Below, piece by piece: positions 1 to 13,000 of a DNA stretch of 64,000 nucleotides. The stretch spans positions 13,304,692 to 13,368,691 of the forward strand of contig NC_135039.1 of NCBI RefSeq assembly GCF_051020975.1. Direction: 5' to 3'. The notes under the pieces are model-generated. The model was not told the origin of the DNA. It saw nothing but the letters and a program-made list of their open reading frames with translations, and ran no database searches. The stretch's first letter is position 1. Each line of letters opens with the position of its first letter. A program made the position numbers and the translations under genes. Source of the stretch: Osmia lignaria lignaria. Its lineage: Eukaryota > Arthropoda > Insecta > Hymenoptera > Megachilidae.

Positions 1-978
1 AATAATTGAAAAACACAGCGCGTTGTCGCCGTGGCCCGAGCATTGTGCTTGCACGGTGCACAATTTCCTTGCCTTTTTCCTACCCCTTTACACTTCCCTC
101 TTCCGACACCCGTGGCCTCGTAATCCCGTGGAACAAAAACCGAATTGTCGGTCGGTTAAGATGCAGAGGGTTACGGATGGAAAAAACATATATATATATA
201 TATAAAGCTGTCGTGTAACTAACGAGAAGCTGGTCTCGTTGAACCGTTTAACGGTGAAGTCTTTCTACTAGCGATTGCTTTGGTCCTACTTGGTATTTTA
301 ATAATGATTAGACTGAATTTTAGATCATTCATACTCCATACTGTCTCTTAATCAACTGTTTTCATTTCTAACTTAATTGTATTTCAGTGTTTCAAGGACA
401 AAAATTACATTTCGCGCGATACGTTTAGTTTTTTTTTTTTATTAAATATAGGTTCTTTAATGGGTAATAGATTCTTTGTGTTAAAGCGAATCGAAAAGTC
501 CTTTACCATTTTCTGATACGATGCTTCGTTTCCGAGATACAAGCGATTGAAGATTGACTTCCGGGGTGCGGGTACCGCGATCACGTGATCAGGCTCGCAC
601 CCAGCACCCCGGAAGTCAGTTTTTAATTGCTTGTATCTCGAGAACGGTGCGTCGGATTAGAAAACTGTAAAAGACTTTTTAACTTGTTTTTTCATGAAGA
701 ATCTATTTCCATAATGCACAAGCTTATAACTTTCTTTTTCTGTGCTTCCTGAATATTTTCTTAAAATCAAGACACTCCACCCTCGAAGAAAGTGTTAGGG
801 AGCCATTGATAGAATCTTTCTGATTAATTCGTGCGATTGATGGGATCTAGCTAGAAAGGATCATTCTATTGTCTGCTAACGATAATAGAGGAGAAGAATT
901 GAGAGAGATAGGGGGATTTTCGTGCGCGAAAATCGACCGTGACAAATGAGACGCTAGTGAACGATAGTCGAAAGTGAA
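1..978. other. 5' flank / possible 5' UTR of perlecan
   Basis: No convincing gene. Apart from the fold-back element (455-716) and a TA microsatellite (about 188-204) it holds AT-rich sequence. A transcription start and 5' UTR are expected just before 979, but I see no TATA box or initiator I would defend. Confidence 0.5.
455..716. repeat. Fold-back (long inverted repeat) upstream of perlecan
   Basis: Two arms of about 124 bp (455-578 and 591-716) are imperfect reverse complements, e.g. CGAGATACAAGC against GCTTGTATCTCG and CTTCCGGGGTGC against GCACCCCGGAAG. The centre is the perfect palindrome GATCACGTGATC (579-590). It looks like a fold-back MITE, about 260 bp before the perlecan ATG. Confidence 0.75.
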
Positions 979-1087
979 ATGGGACATCCTGCGAGGAGAT
1001 TCCTCGTGATCCTTTTGCTGGTGCTGGCAGTGACCCAGTCGAGTCTTGGCCAGAGACAGAGGAGGCCTTATCGTCAACGGAATAGAG
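979..1087 (+). CDS. trol: Perlecan exon 1: signal peptide
   Basis: ATG at 979 opens 36 codons plus one base before a GTAAAT donor at 1088. The peptide is a textbook signal sequence: charged start (MGHPARR), a Leu/Val/Ile core at residues 8-17 and a likely cleavage near SLG/QRQ at residue 25, followed by a strongly basic stretch (RQRRPYRQRNR). Ends in phase 1, matching the phase-1 LDLa exons. No other in-frame signal peptide was found upstream of exon 2, which is why I choose this as the first coding exon, although 18 kb separates them. Confidence 0.85.
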
Positions 1088-4000
1088 GTAAATATCAAAT
1101 TCCTACACCTGTTGAACACTTTTCTTTGCTTTTTCGCACGATCGTCCAAGGTACCGAATGGTTAACTATGATCAAAAATAGGAAAAACTGAAAATGAAAA
1201 ATGAAAATCATTTGTGGTACTTTTATGACATCAAATCGCTTTAGACTTTTGGGCAATCAATATCTCGTTTATTACTACTCGGTCTGGGGAAAAAGGAGGT
1301 AAAAAGGATCAAGTTTCGTTGTTTTCGCGTTAAGCTCCAGGGACAGATCGATACAACGATGCTGGTAAAATCGCAGGTGTTTATTTTCAAATGAATTTCA
1401 ATGTAAGTCTCGCGTCGGAGGCGAAACAATTACCCGTGGATGCAACGCGTTCAACCGCGTCAAATTTCTACCGTGTGTCGGTTGAAATCGTTTCGACGAT
1501 TGTTTTCACGTCGAGGTTAACTCCACGGGGAGATTTTCCGCTTAAATTCGATCTTAAACGCGCGAGGATGCTGTGTATCGCTCTCGTTTGTATCGTTTTT
1601 ACATTATGCTCCACTTTAACGAAGAGCACTCGAAGGTGACGTTATCGATTCCTCGAATCTGAACGGGTACTCTTATCGCGAGAAAAATCCTTTCTGTTTA
1701 CAGACCTAACCTAGATTTAATGTAGGTCCTGTTGAGGTCTAAATTGGGCTTAGCTTATCCCAAACTAAGGATTTATCTCATGTCGAACGTGGCATCTTAT
1801 GATGTCATCAGGATTCAGAGTTTAGCCACTTGGCGTCTTATGACCTCATCCGGACCGAACGTTTAAGTCCACTACTAATGTCCTTAGGCCTCCATTCGAA
1901 TATGATTTATAACTGCATCTTGTTTAGCAACTATTTTGGGTCGTTTATTGCGACAACAGATCTTTCTCTCTTCCTTCACCGGCATCCTTCTCTCTATACC
2001 AACGTACCAACTCGTTTTTGCTCGTTTTTCCTTCCCTTTTCTCGCGCTCCGACGTACTCACGTTTAATTGCATGATGCTGGGGCCACGATGTATTTTCAG
2101 GGTAAACCTTATGCTGTTTCTCTTGCTAAAAAATACGGTAGAGCGCGGGAAAACGCGGCAGAGAGGCTGGTAGCTGGGAGTCCTTTTACGTGGCTCGGTG
2201 TGGCGGCCCGTGAATATCATTTTCGGGATGAAACAATCGTGCCGACCGTTGCTTCCCACGTACAGCCTTTTCGTTACGTCTCTTTCCGGATGAACGTTCT
2301 CTGTGTGCGTGCCCTCCTCCCCTGGGACCGATAAACTCGTAGCACGCGAAAAGATTTTCGGTAAGCAGCGATGAAAATCACGGGAACACAATTTTGTCTT
2401 TTTTTTTTGGTATTCTTTGAATGTACGATCGGTGTACGTTGAGTTTAATAAAGGTACAGCGGCGAGCAAGGTAGCCGTCCCTAGGGAAAATGGTGACGTA
2501 GTCGTATAATCAGTGCCCAATTAACGAACTCGATGGAAAAAGAAGGAAAGATTGGGAAGGGCGTAAGAAAAAATTCTTTTCCATCGTGGCACAGAGGTTT
2601 ACATTTTAAATACCGTGAAAATTCTTCGTCAGATTATTCGTAAGATGGGGTTTATTCTTTCTTCGCGAGGGGGGAGGGGAAATCTGCTCATGCATATTGC
2701 ACGGACGAACGAATCGACGAAGGATTTAATTACTCCGTCACGGCGCGATTATAATCCGCGGATCCTTGAATATTTCTCGAGGTTCCGCGGGAATTATTCT
2801 TTCGTTCACCGAGGAATGTCTTTCCGTCTCTTAATTTAGCCTGACCTCAGCCCTCGTTGGGGACGTTTACCCTTTTCGGGGTGAGAATAGCGCTTTGTTC
2901 GAATAATCATGTTGTTTCCACTTATTTCGCTCAAACACCAGCTTTGAATCTTTGAAGGAAGTAAAAGAGCCCCTTCAATCTTCATTTTGTTCAAATTATT
3001 TTCCTCTGTAAAGTGTTAACCAAGTATTTTGGTCGTCATCGACAGAGTCGTGATCGATATTCAATTGTTTTGAATTTAAAAATACAAATTTTACAAGTTT
3101 AGGTACCCATGGTTGACTTGGAAAAATGTTAACCACGATTCATTTAGGTTAGGCTAGGTTAGGTTAGCATAACCTATAAATCAAGTAATATGAAATTTCC
3201 TTAATCTAACTTAATCATATTTAAGGCCATCATCCAAGTAAATTTCTGTCTATTCCAAATGCAAACCTAACCTATATTTACCAGAGAATTTCTATTTATT
3301 CCTTTCCAATCAATCAACTAGGTTCCATATTTATCATTTAATATGACAGATGATACAACTTCTCTCAATACATCGCAGAATATTTCCCATAAAACCGATA
3401 ATTACCTTTTGAATCCTATATGCATCTGCATATGGAAACTTGCACGTAAGTCCAAAACCAGTGCTGCCACGATACTTCCACTGACCCAAATATCCCTAGT
3501 TATTTTAGCTACGGATATCGATGCATTCTATTGGTTATTCCTGTTCAGGACATTATAGACCACTTCTCGAACTTTTTGACGAGTTCCTTGTCAAATTTCG
3601 GCTACGGTTTCGAAAGGGGAGGTGGAATTCGTTAACGGGACTAAAAACGATTTAAGTTTGGGAAAAGCAATCGGGCGTCTTCCATTTCGCTTGCATATCC
3701 GTCGCAGACGTTTCATCGAGTCACCGTATTGTTTTCGTCCCGATAAGAAGGGAATTGTTTCGCGACGAACCGTTCGCGTGGAACAAGCTCCGGGATCTCG
3801 TCCGAGAAGTTTCTGTTTCTTGAAACTTCTTACTTGACGTCTCTGAATCGTATAAATCAATGGCATTTGAAAATATATCAGTTTCATTGGAGAAGGGAGC
3901 GGTGTTAATGGCCAGCAGTTTACTAGCTCGAGGAAGCCCGTGATGCTTATGGCGTACCACTTCCGGTCCAATGAAAGATCGTAGCTTCCTGAACCGAGAG

Positions 4001-7000
4001 GATTTATCTGTTACTTCATGGATCTCTTTTATCGATGGCTTCCTCCCTTTTCTATGTTTTTTGAGGTTAGATACCAGCTTCAGACTTGGCGGTCCCTTTT
4101 TTCTTTTTCTTTCAAATAAACATGGCGGATGATTAGAAAATTAACCTAACCTCAATTGAACTTTAACTTAGATCTCGTTCGGAGTTAACTAAAAATAAAT
4201 TAGCCCGCACCTAGTTGAATTCAGTTGTCTATTCCAGACCTAATAATCTACCTTAGATCTCGTCGAACATGAAAGGAAGTCGAATTGCGTGAAGCATAGA
4301 GAAGAAAGAAAAGAAAGAAGGAAAAAATGGTTAGAACACAGCCCGCAGCTGGGAACAATGTTTTCTTCCGCAGAAATATTTGATCTATCGTAGAATTATT
4401 AGATTTTCTATCCGACTTTCACCACCCTCACGGTAAACACGTTTTTCGAGAGACAACACATGTAGGCTGCTGCATTCCTTCCATCGAATTTTCTTCCTTC
4501 TCTTGGCCCTCTTTTGTCCCGAGCCAACGATCGATGAAGGAAACGAAACAGGGATTCGAAGATTTAATTATGTCATATTAAATTGACGATGTTCCATTCT
4601 TTGGGCAAATAATTCTTCGAGTTTAGTTGTTGGCGTAACCAGGTAGGGACCAAGGTGTTCCCCTACCAGAAATATGAACTGACTCCCTCTTGACACTGTT
4701 TAATAAAAACATTAAGGAACCTGGCCCAAGTAAGTCCTAATTACGCCCCTGAACTTGGCACCTCCATTTTCCTATTGACAAGTGCCATTACGCCAAAATG
4801 GCGAACATTCATTGTGGAGTATTCTGTATATATTCATAAAGATATTAGGGAAAGGATGTTCTTTGAACTTGCCTGCGAAGGCATCAGATAATTCTTGAAG
4901 AGTTCATTTGACAAAATGAATCACGTATACACGGACACAGGTTCAGAGCTTGATAATCGGTGGCTTTTTAGTGACGTATCGATCAAAGGATCGAGCCACT
5001 CGAGCCGCGAATTTGACCCGAATATCGTCAGCGATGCGCTCGTTAAGCGATTTTAAATTGCCACTAGAGGACACGAAGAGTCTCCGGCTGCGTGAGCAAC
5101 CGCCTCTTGTCGCGGGTATCATCGACCTCTTCCCCGCGACAGAATCCGCGTGGCATGCTTTGAATCGCGACATTTACGAGGCCAGTCGACCTCCACGAGT
5201 GTCTTCTTCGCGGCTTTCTAGCCTACCGACGAAGAATGCCTTATTGATCATTAGCTCTTTGAAGAAGCTCTAGAGATCTGGTTAATTGCAACTGGTTTCT
5301 TCTTGCTTAACTTTTAGACAGTTCTACCATCAAAGTTCGATTAATATTTGGTTCATCTTATCATTGATTAAATGTACTTGTTAGATGATTCTAGGGTTCC
5401 CTAGATTTCTAGGGATTTTTTTGTTTCATGATCTTTCACTTTCGTTTGGATTATTGGTTAAGTGTACTTATCGACTGAGTCTAGGGTTCCCTAGATTTCT
5501 AGGGATTTTTTTGTCTCACGATCTTTCACTTTCGTTTGGATTATTGGTTAAGTGTACTTATCGACTGAGTCTAGGGTTCCCTAGATTTCTAGGCACTTTT
5601 TGGTCCTAATGAATTATATCACGATCTTTCACTTTCGTTTGGATATCTATAATCAACCACCTTGGGGGTAAATCTATATTTACATGGACGGATCAGATAA
5701 AGGGATGGCAAATGAAATGAATCAAATTCGAAAGTGAATGTTTTATGAAATACATGAATACGTTTATAGTACATGAATACTTTATAGTATACATGAAGGA
5801 AATTTTCATTTGGAAGAAAAACCGATTCGACAGAATCTACAATGTGGCTAAAAATCTAGGTCATAACGTAAATGTTTTACCAGTAAACTGCCTTACATTT
5901 TTCATTATATCGTATAAAAAATCTTCCCAGCAGAAATTTTACAAACACTTTTCTGTTTGAAAATTTCTGTCTCGTCGGTTCGTTCCGTCTTTAGACCTCC
6001 ACGTTGTCCATCCCTTCCATCTAAATGTTATATTTGTATAACAACGAAGGATGGAAGTAAACGCGTTCCTTCGACAAGGAAATTGACACGAAAAAGGAAG
6101 GATAACCCTGGAACTAATACGAGCCACGATGGAAATGCTTAGTCTCGAACCGAGAGAGTTCCACACCGATGGAACGATAAATTATTCGGCCGCGTTCACC
6201 TTGGCATGTAACAGCGTTCTAATACATATTGTAACAGCTTTATCGTGGGTGTGTGCACGCGTCTAGGTTAAGATGTTTCCAACATGATGCAGTACAGTCG
6301 ATCTACAACGGCGACATCTGCTCCTCTCCGGGCTTTCAATCTTTCATTCGGAACTGTCGATTCTCTTCTTAACATGTCCGATTCCGGATACTCGAGTGCA
6401 TTGGCCCCGTTCTTCTGTGATTTTCTGACACCCTATAGATCTCCAACCATACAAAACTAAGTCTTCTTCGTTTTTCAACACAATTACCTTCTGCCCTCCA
6501 TCATCCCCAAGAGACATTGTTTCTTCAGTCATTTTCTTATTGTGTCATACGATCTATATCCACAAGTGGGGTGTCAAATAATAGCATTTAGCTCGTAGTT
6601 TAATAATACATAAGCTTCATTTTCATAGATCAAACCGTTCAAAAGATACAGCCAAAAAAGTGGCTGGCCCTAGCCCAGGGAGTATGTACACTTGAGAGTA
6701 AAGTAAGCTTTCTTTGGCTATAGGACTTTCTGAACACCCTATACATTTTTCCAACTTTTGAAACATTTCTCTGACAATGTTTACGCATGATTAAGGGAAA
6801 ACGAATGGTTACACGCGTGGTTGACCGTGCAAAAACGTTCCTTTGTCCCCCCAGCGCGGCTCGTCATTCCTCATCGGCACTTCCGCTTAGCTTGCTGGCA
6901 TCCCGAGGCTGTTATCTGATCGTGATTCCCGCTTCCGTGTTCGCAATCCAGATTACACGAGTGCCACGAAGCAGGTTTCAGGAAAACCGTGCTCTCTGCC

Positions 7001-10000
7001 CTCTGTGATCTACCGCTCCTCTGACGAGAGTCTCATAAACACAGCGCCTCCTCTGAATGTACATTTATAACTAGACTAGGGATGTTTCTTGAGATATACA
7101 GGGTGCCTCGAAAATAATGCTTGGAAACAATTATTCGCTAAAGATGGTAGCGCAAACGGTGTTTCGCACTATTCGTCCTCGCGTTGAAACTGTTACAAGG
7201 ACTCTGGCAATCCTGAAAATAGGCAGACGAGATGAACGGAGTAGGTGGTAGGTTCTTCCGTCCCGGTGGGACGAGATTAGAGTTCACGGCGGTTCGAGTG
7301 CATAATAGCCGCGTGCACTCTTGGCAGGCGCCGCGAGCGTCGCGCAAAAATGTCCAGCGTATTTCTCAGCCACGCTTATCCTCGCCTCTGCAAATGGATG
7401 CTTCTGCTGCGCTCAATATTTTATTAAGCTCTCACGACGATGAAATCGCGAACACGCGTAACCTAATTGCGTCGGCCGAGTTCCAGGGATTTTTAGCGGA
7501 GTTAAAAACAAAAAATCCCTAGGGACATTTTTCATTGTTCCTCAGATTATTCCATCTCAAATGGTAAACAATGAAAACGGTAATTAGGGGTAGAATATTC
7601 TGTAGGTATTATATGGTGAATTTCAATTTTCTTGAATCTTTTGCAACACCCGGTATATTTAAAAGAATTTGTCCCGCGATAGACTCTCTGGTGTAACTTG
7701 TGTACCCATATCATGTAACGATATACCTTCGACGATGGACAGATAACACGAGGGAATATGTTGATTACAATGACGCAAGTTTTGCAAATGATCCTTCTAC
7801 GAAGCCGCCGCATCATCAACAATGTGACAATTCATCTAGCGCGTTGGTCAATCAAGATTTACGAGCGTGACTTCAGGTTACAGGTGACACTTTTGTAATT
7901 TACGTTATTGTTTCTTTTACCATATCAAATGTGACCCAAATAAAATCGTTCAGCTGTACCTCGCGATTGAGAACCTTCTGGTATTTTTACATTGATGAAT
8001 GGTTTTTCAAAGTGATGAGGTCACGTTTAATCTCCGCGCATTCCGAAGGCATATAAACAACGCCTGAAGTGCTGTTCCAAATTAATTTTCCAACACGTTC
8101 GATGCCAATTACGAGGCTTGCGTAAGACAAGTGCGATTATTGCTTCTGGGCCCGGACTATCGAACGATCATTAACGCAGTTAAATGATGGTTGAGCAAAC
8201 GAATCTCGGCCTTGATCAATCGATCCAGCTGCAGGCTTCTGTAATGCCAGGGTTATTCGTTTCTTGCCTCCCATAAGAACTACAAATATTTCTTTAAACC
8301 TTGAAGAGGGAAAGGATTCAGCATCGGTTCTTTTAGTGTTAATATGCGTAGCTAATTATTATAAAAAATTATAGTGCGGTGTGGGGGACGTCGTGGTGGG
8401 GGCGGCAAGGCGCCTGCTTACCATCAAAACGTCCGGGGTTCAAATCCCACTCCAGGACCCCAATCGTTTTTTCTTCTAATTATTGCATTTTCTTCGCTAC
8501 AGTTGTATTATTTGCAAGTAATTTGTCAATTAATAATTATGTTTGGTAATGTTCTGGTGGAATAAAAAAACAATAGGAATTCCAGTAATGTTGTTCGCAA
8601 GGTGTCAATTAGATCGCGATAAAAAGAGGCAACATGACTTGAATGCTGAAAGAAGAGAACACGTCAGATGATTTCATTGATAAAATTGAAAGTCCTCGAG
8701 GCGATACTCGAGCATAAGCGAACGGTGACGAAGCTTAATGAAAGTTGACCCGTGGGTAATCAGAGCAACAAAGAGTAAATTCCCTATATAGTCTCGCAAG
8801 GGGGAAGAAAGAGAGAGAGTACTTTGCTCCCCTCAGGATTGATTGTTGACACCAATTTGTGTGTCCTGGATGGATTTGAATAAATCTGGGCATCGTCGGC
8901 CCTTCTAACGAGACAGTAAAGGTCGAGTCGTGTAGAACAAAATACATAAGTAGAGAAGGTCACAAATGCAACGTCGTGTACCAAAGGGAATTCAACAGTT
9001 AGCAACGTGGCTCGCACTCGGAATAAGAAGTCAAAGGCCGAAGCGAGCCGAGATCCCAATCTAAACAGGGTAACGAACTCCGCTCGACGCGTGCGTGTAC
9101 CTAGAGAGATTTCCGCCCAAATCGTCATCGAACCCGCGCGAGATTCTTCTCCAGCCTGATGCATAATTGAATAGCTGGCCTCACGGTTTGCTCACGTCGC
9201 GTTCGAGCGAATTGAGCCGCGTGGAACACCCACGATCCGCGTTAATTAAAAGGCAGCTCCGAGTGTAAGTCGGCTCGATCTCGTCATCCTCGTGACCGTG
9301 GGTGTCGGGCTGTCGAGCAGCGGGAAAAATTAGCGGCTCGTGCGCAGCTGATGTCACCGCTGGATACCGGAGAAGAAAAAAAAAAAACGAGCAGAAAACA
9401 AAGTGCGATCGTAATTAGAGGCGCATCGTAAAGTTAACGCTTTTGCGGTATGTAAAAACTTTATTGTCGCATCGACGATATACCAGCGCATCTGGGATTG
9501 GTCGCGCGATGCTAGTTTAGAAAACATCAGCGCGTTGATGGTCGGCGTAACGCTAATGCGATCGTAAACATGGTTAACCCCTTCGGGCCAAATGATGGAC
9601 ATAAACGTCTGACTTGATTCTTTATGAAAATGAGCCGAGATAATGAGTTTTGGTTATTCTTCAGCTTGGGTTAGGTCGAGTTAACCTACATGAGTTACAT
9701 CCCCAGATGGATGATGAACTTGCAGAGACCTTAAGCGTTTGATAAACATGGATATTCTGATACCTGTTGCATTTGACTGATTATAGCTTGTTTTAATAGA
9801 GATTATTGTTCGAACTTCAGTTCTTGGAAATTCAATGGACTCGAGTTTTCTAATAAATTTCAGTTTGAAATCTAACAAAGACTTTCTAAAATTTTTAAGT
9901 CAAGTTTTTATAGTCTCGTAGGTTGAATCTTTTGAAAACTTACAAAACGTAGAATCTGAATTTCTAATAATGTACATTCGTGTGTCCATTCAGACCCACG

Positions 10001-13000
10001 TTTGAACAAGAATTTCGTAAAATAACTTCATTCTCGTTCGTTCACACCCACGAGTTTGAAACGATAACAGGACGTGTAGGTGAATAATAAAATGAGAAGG
10101 CAAGACTGAAATATGTAACAGGAAATATGTAGGAATCGATGGGGCAAATATAGCTACCTTAAATGTAGCTGTAAAACAGAGATGTCTGCTTAAAATAATT
10201 CTATATGTTAATAATGAACCATCGACGGTTTTAGATATGAAACTCGTAGTATTCAGTTGTTTTTCTTTTACTATTCTGGCGATAGAATAGAGAATGGTTA
10301 ATTTTTCAAATTTAGAATACATTAGAGCAATGTAAACTGAAAAATCTAACAATAAAAATTCTAATGGCAAGATCGTAAGAAAGCCAAAGGCAAGGTCAGT
10401 CATCATTCCCAAGAACTTCCTGTGTTTGAGGTAGCAATCAAAACGTCAACCTGCCAATCATCGTCATTGTAGACAAGAGAGGAGAGGCGATTAGTCAAGG
10501 CAGAAACTGATTCACTGTTTGCCACCTCCTCCGCAACACGTCTGACGCTACTAATAATAACGTTTAACACGTACGATGTTGATACACTTTCCTCGCAGAC
10601 TATGAAATTAATTAGAATATTCCACGATATTGACACAGAATCTTAACGCCTGTCGGCTCTCCCACGTTGGTACTTGGAAAACGACATCAAACAGTCGATG
10701 TTTGCTAGGAAACCTGATCCATCCTCTAATCAAGAAGCGACAAATCATTTCCAAGAAAAAGTGTGGCTTGATGAACAATTAGCCTCAAAGTGGTCGCTCC
10801 ATTTCTAGCCGCGCACCATTGTACTATGTAACGTCAACATTTGCTGATACATTCCGAACAATACTAACAAAAATCATATAATTGATTTATAAAAAAGTAT
10901 TAAATTAGTGTTTAGTGTAGGGTTCATTGGTGACGATGGTTAAGGCACAGGTGTTATTCGAATCCAAAGATCGTGAGTTCGAATCCCGCTCCATTGAATT
11001 TGTAAAAAAAATATTTTTCTTTGATTTTTCTCTCGAATATTTCTCTAAAATCCCGAAATAACACCATATCGAACCACTAAAAGGTTCTCTATAAATTAAC
11101 CCCATACGATAATTAAGGTTCTAAAAACCCCCACCCTCTCCGCCCTTAGCTCCCTGTGTTGTAGTACTAATCTCCCCTAGTGAATCAGGTGGTCGCACGT
11201 GACTCCACACGATTCCCAATATAATCGTGTTTCTGCGGTTTTCTTCCCCCATGACCGAGCGCACCAGAAGTTAGTGTTGTATAATAATAAAGGTAGATTC
11301 CTGTGGTTCTAACTCCATCTCCTCGATGAGCAAAAAAGATGAGATATCCAACGAACGGAAGGTGATGTCAGCCGCGTTTCCCGCGATACGTCTCCTCGAT
11401 AGTGTTCCCTGCCCGATGAACTCATCGCGTGCAACACTCGATTCCGTGACATAACCGACGATGCATGTAAGCACCCATCGATCCCCTTTACTTTACTCTC
11501 CCGCTCGTGTACGGTTCTTCAGGCATTCACGAAAGAAAATGAAGGTATTTTTAGTTGAGCACACCGTAACGGAATGTGCGCATGATTACACCTTTAACTT
11601 ATGCGACACTGCTAATTAACTGTGCATTGTCGAACGGAAAAGCAGGCACACAAAGAGGTGAACACGCGTCGTTGTTGGCAATTATTCGAACTCGTACGCG
11701 ATCAGCATACGATTGAACGATAGGATAAAAGTGATCGAATTCAGGATATTTAAAGGGAAATATTAATCACGAAAGCACAGAATAATGGAAAATTTCAGAA
11801 GATAGAGAGCAGAAGGTTTTTCTAATAATGAAACTCTTCGGGAATGAAAATCCCTTTGAAAAATTCAGATATCTGAAAGGGTGTATCCGTATGGTTTATT
11901 GACCCAATTTTTCAATCAAATTACAAGAGCTGTACACATTCGTGAAGCTATTCCCGTTTTCATTGTTTTCCACGTTTTCAAACGATAATAGATGCATTAT
12001 CGAGGTTAATGGAAAGGAGGAACGAAAGTTTGGTAGGAGTGTTTAAAAAGTAACTCGTGCACGGTTATAAACCGACAGCACACCATTTTTGCATGAAAAT
12101 TGTATCGACCCTTCAAGCTTGTCTTCCGCAGCCAGTTAAACGCTGTCGCCTAAAATATTCCTGAAGTTAGCAAGTTTTGACGAAAAGTGAAGTTCCGCGG
12201 TATCATTCTGGGCCTGTTGTAAAAAAACAACGACGATGTTCATAAATAAATGTTCCATGGACTGCTTAATCGTGGAAACGTGTCCCGACAGCGGGAGAAA
12301 CCAGACAGCGGAGCCTTCTTTCGCTCTATCTGGTGCGGATGCAGTAAAATGCGATACCTCCTCAGGAGTAAACTGCTTAGCTGAAAAAATTCCAACGGCG
12401 CCTCTGATAAAAAGATATCCGTTAGCGAACCGCCGTCCTGAAAATATCCCCCGAGTAAATTATTCCGGCTGAACTGTTCGGGAAATCAAAGTTTCATAAC
12501 AGCGACGATAAGGGAAAACCGGTTAAAATAAACCACGAAAGTGGTAGCATATGCAAAATCGAAGTTTATCGACAAACTTGTCAAAACGTCCAAACAAACA
12601 TCGTCGGGAAAGCAAGATCAAAAATAGACGGTGCCGAATGGCGGAGGAAGTTTTGGAAAAAGCAAACTTCAGCCGGGTCAGAATCGGATGATAGAAAGCT
12701 GTAGATACGAAGGACGGTTCGATGAATTCTAATTGCGTACGCGAAGAATAAACCACGCATCACTTTGACGATACGAAACGAAACGAAACGAAGTGGGACG
12801 AGATAGAGGTGAAAGAGGGGTGTATATAACGCTCGGTGAACAAACGATAGCGTGACCTGTTATGAAATAACGATCCCCAAGCTGGCTGCTGCTGTCCACC
12901 CACGCGTGTCACACCGTATCCACGGCTCGAGCATTTATTTATCGACAATTCGTTTCACCTGGACGTTATTTACGACACTCGAGGGCGGAAAGAGGCTGTG

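Noticed and set aside
1945..2520. 191-codon minus-strand open frame in intron 1
   Set aside because: No recognisable domain or codon preference; likely chance in a GC-richer patch.
5385..5609. 74-codon repetitive open frame
   Set aside because: Artefact of the 90-bp tandem repeat.
7232..7522. 96-codon open frame within a transposon-like element
   Set aside because: No match to a transposase or other family; kept only as part of the mobile element entry.
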